A stretch of 6,542 nucleotides of DNA from Ramlibacter sp. (GTDB taxonomy: Bacteria > Pseudomonadota > Gammaproteobacteria > Burkholderiales > Burkholderiaceae_C): contig JAJAZH010000410.1 in assembly GCA_026785815.1 (NCBI GenBank), positions 1 through 6,542 on the forward strand. The letters are read 5' to 3'. Within the stretch, counting starts at the first letter, position 1. Every line of letters starts with the position of its first letter. A model generated the notes under the pieces. That model was not told the origin of the DNA, ran no database searches, and saw nothing but the letters and a program-made list of their open reading frames with translations. The position numbers and the translations under genes are program-made. Positions 6,368 to 6,542 of this stretch are shown here, one piece after another.

Positions 6368-6542
6368 ATGGAAAACAAATCCCACGCCCTGGCAGCCGGC
6401 ATCTTCGTCGCGGCGCTCAGCGTGCTGCTGCTGGCGCTGGCCGCCTGGCTCACGCGCGACACCGGCCAGCGCGACATCTACGAGATCTCGACGCGGGAGA
6501 CTGTGACCGGGCTGCAGCCGCAGGCGCCGGTGCGCTACCGCG
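6368..6542 (+). CDS. MCE-domain (MlaD-like) lipid transport protein, N-terminal fragment
   Basis: The gene runs off the window; only 58 codons are present. The ATG at 6368 has AAAAGG ending 7 bases upstream. The protein begins MENKSHALAAG and then has a hydrophobic segment at about 9-28, a single N-terminal membrane anchor, followed by DTGQRDIYEISTRETVTGLQ (35-54). That is where the first strands of an MCE domain begin, with the usual 'V.GL...A.VRYRG' pattern just before the edge. In MlaD and related proteins this domain forms a periplasmic hexamer that binds lipid and docks on the permease. The position 36 bases after the ATPase and in the same direction supports the call. In related operons a periplasmic auxiliary lipoprotein often follows, which would lie outside the window. 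Confidence 0.82.
   Translation, partial: MENKSHALAAGIFVAALSVLLLALAAWLTRDTGQRDIYEISTRETVTGLQPQAPVRYR

Noticed and set aside
5276..6385. 369-codon minus-strand frame antisense to the ATPase
   Set aside because: It is His/Arg/Gln-rich with no domain, and is a shadow of the MlaF-like ATPase with its intact Walker motifs.

Overview
The window is GC-rich (about two thirds G+C by eye). Its genes look like ordinary chromosomal genes of a proteobacterium. The product types and the layout (an AtuA-family protein with a crotonase, and a STAS-fused MlaE permease followed by its ATPase and an MCE protein) most resemble Burkholderiales, a Comamonadaceae-like betaproteobacterium. That assignment is inferred from gene content. 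No rRNA or other taxonomic marker is present. I see no RNA genes, CRISPR arrays, insertion sequences, phage genes or tRNAs.

Left block, minus strand, positions 19-4271. Three genes are read right to left: a crotonase-superfamily enoyl-CoA hydratase (3489-4271), an AtuA-family protein (1633-3486) that starts at a GTG 2 bases after the hydratase stop, and a CoA-acylating methylmalonate-semialdehyde dehydrogenase, mmsA (19-1572), after a 60-base gap. The first two are almost certainly cotranscribed, and mmsA probably belongs to the same unit. Together they suggest breakdown of branched acyl-CoAs (acyclic terpenoid, leucine/isovalerate-like or valine-type). No carboxylase, acyl-CoA dehydrogenase, ligase or regulator is in the window, so the substrate cannot be fixed.

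Middle, 4272-4394. This 123-base divergent intergenic region must hold the promoters of both blocks. Only weak -10-like matches are visible.

Right block, plus strand, positions 4395-6542. This is an Mla/MCE-type lipid ABC transporter: a permease carrying an N-terminal STAS-like domain (4395-5513), an MlaF-like ATPase overlapping it by one base (5513-6331), and the start of an MCE-domain, MlaD-like substrate-binding protein cut off by the window edge (6368-6542). The order permease-ATPase-MCE, with the MlaB-like domain fused to the permease, differs from the E. coli mlaFEDCB order. It points to a second, non-canonical inner-membrane MCE system for lipid traffic across the envelope.

Nothing here is clearly a new system. 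The points most worth checking are the function of the AtuA-crotonase-MmsA set, the STAS-permease fusion, a strong hairpin beside a seven-base G tract exactly in the AtuA interdomain linker, and a crotonase lacking one of the two classical catalytic glutamates.
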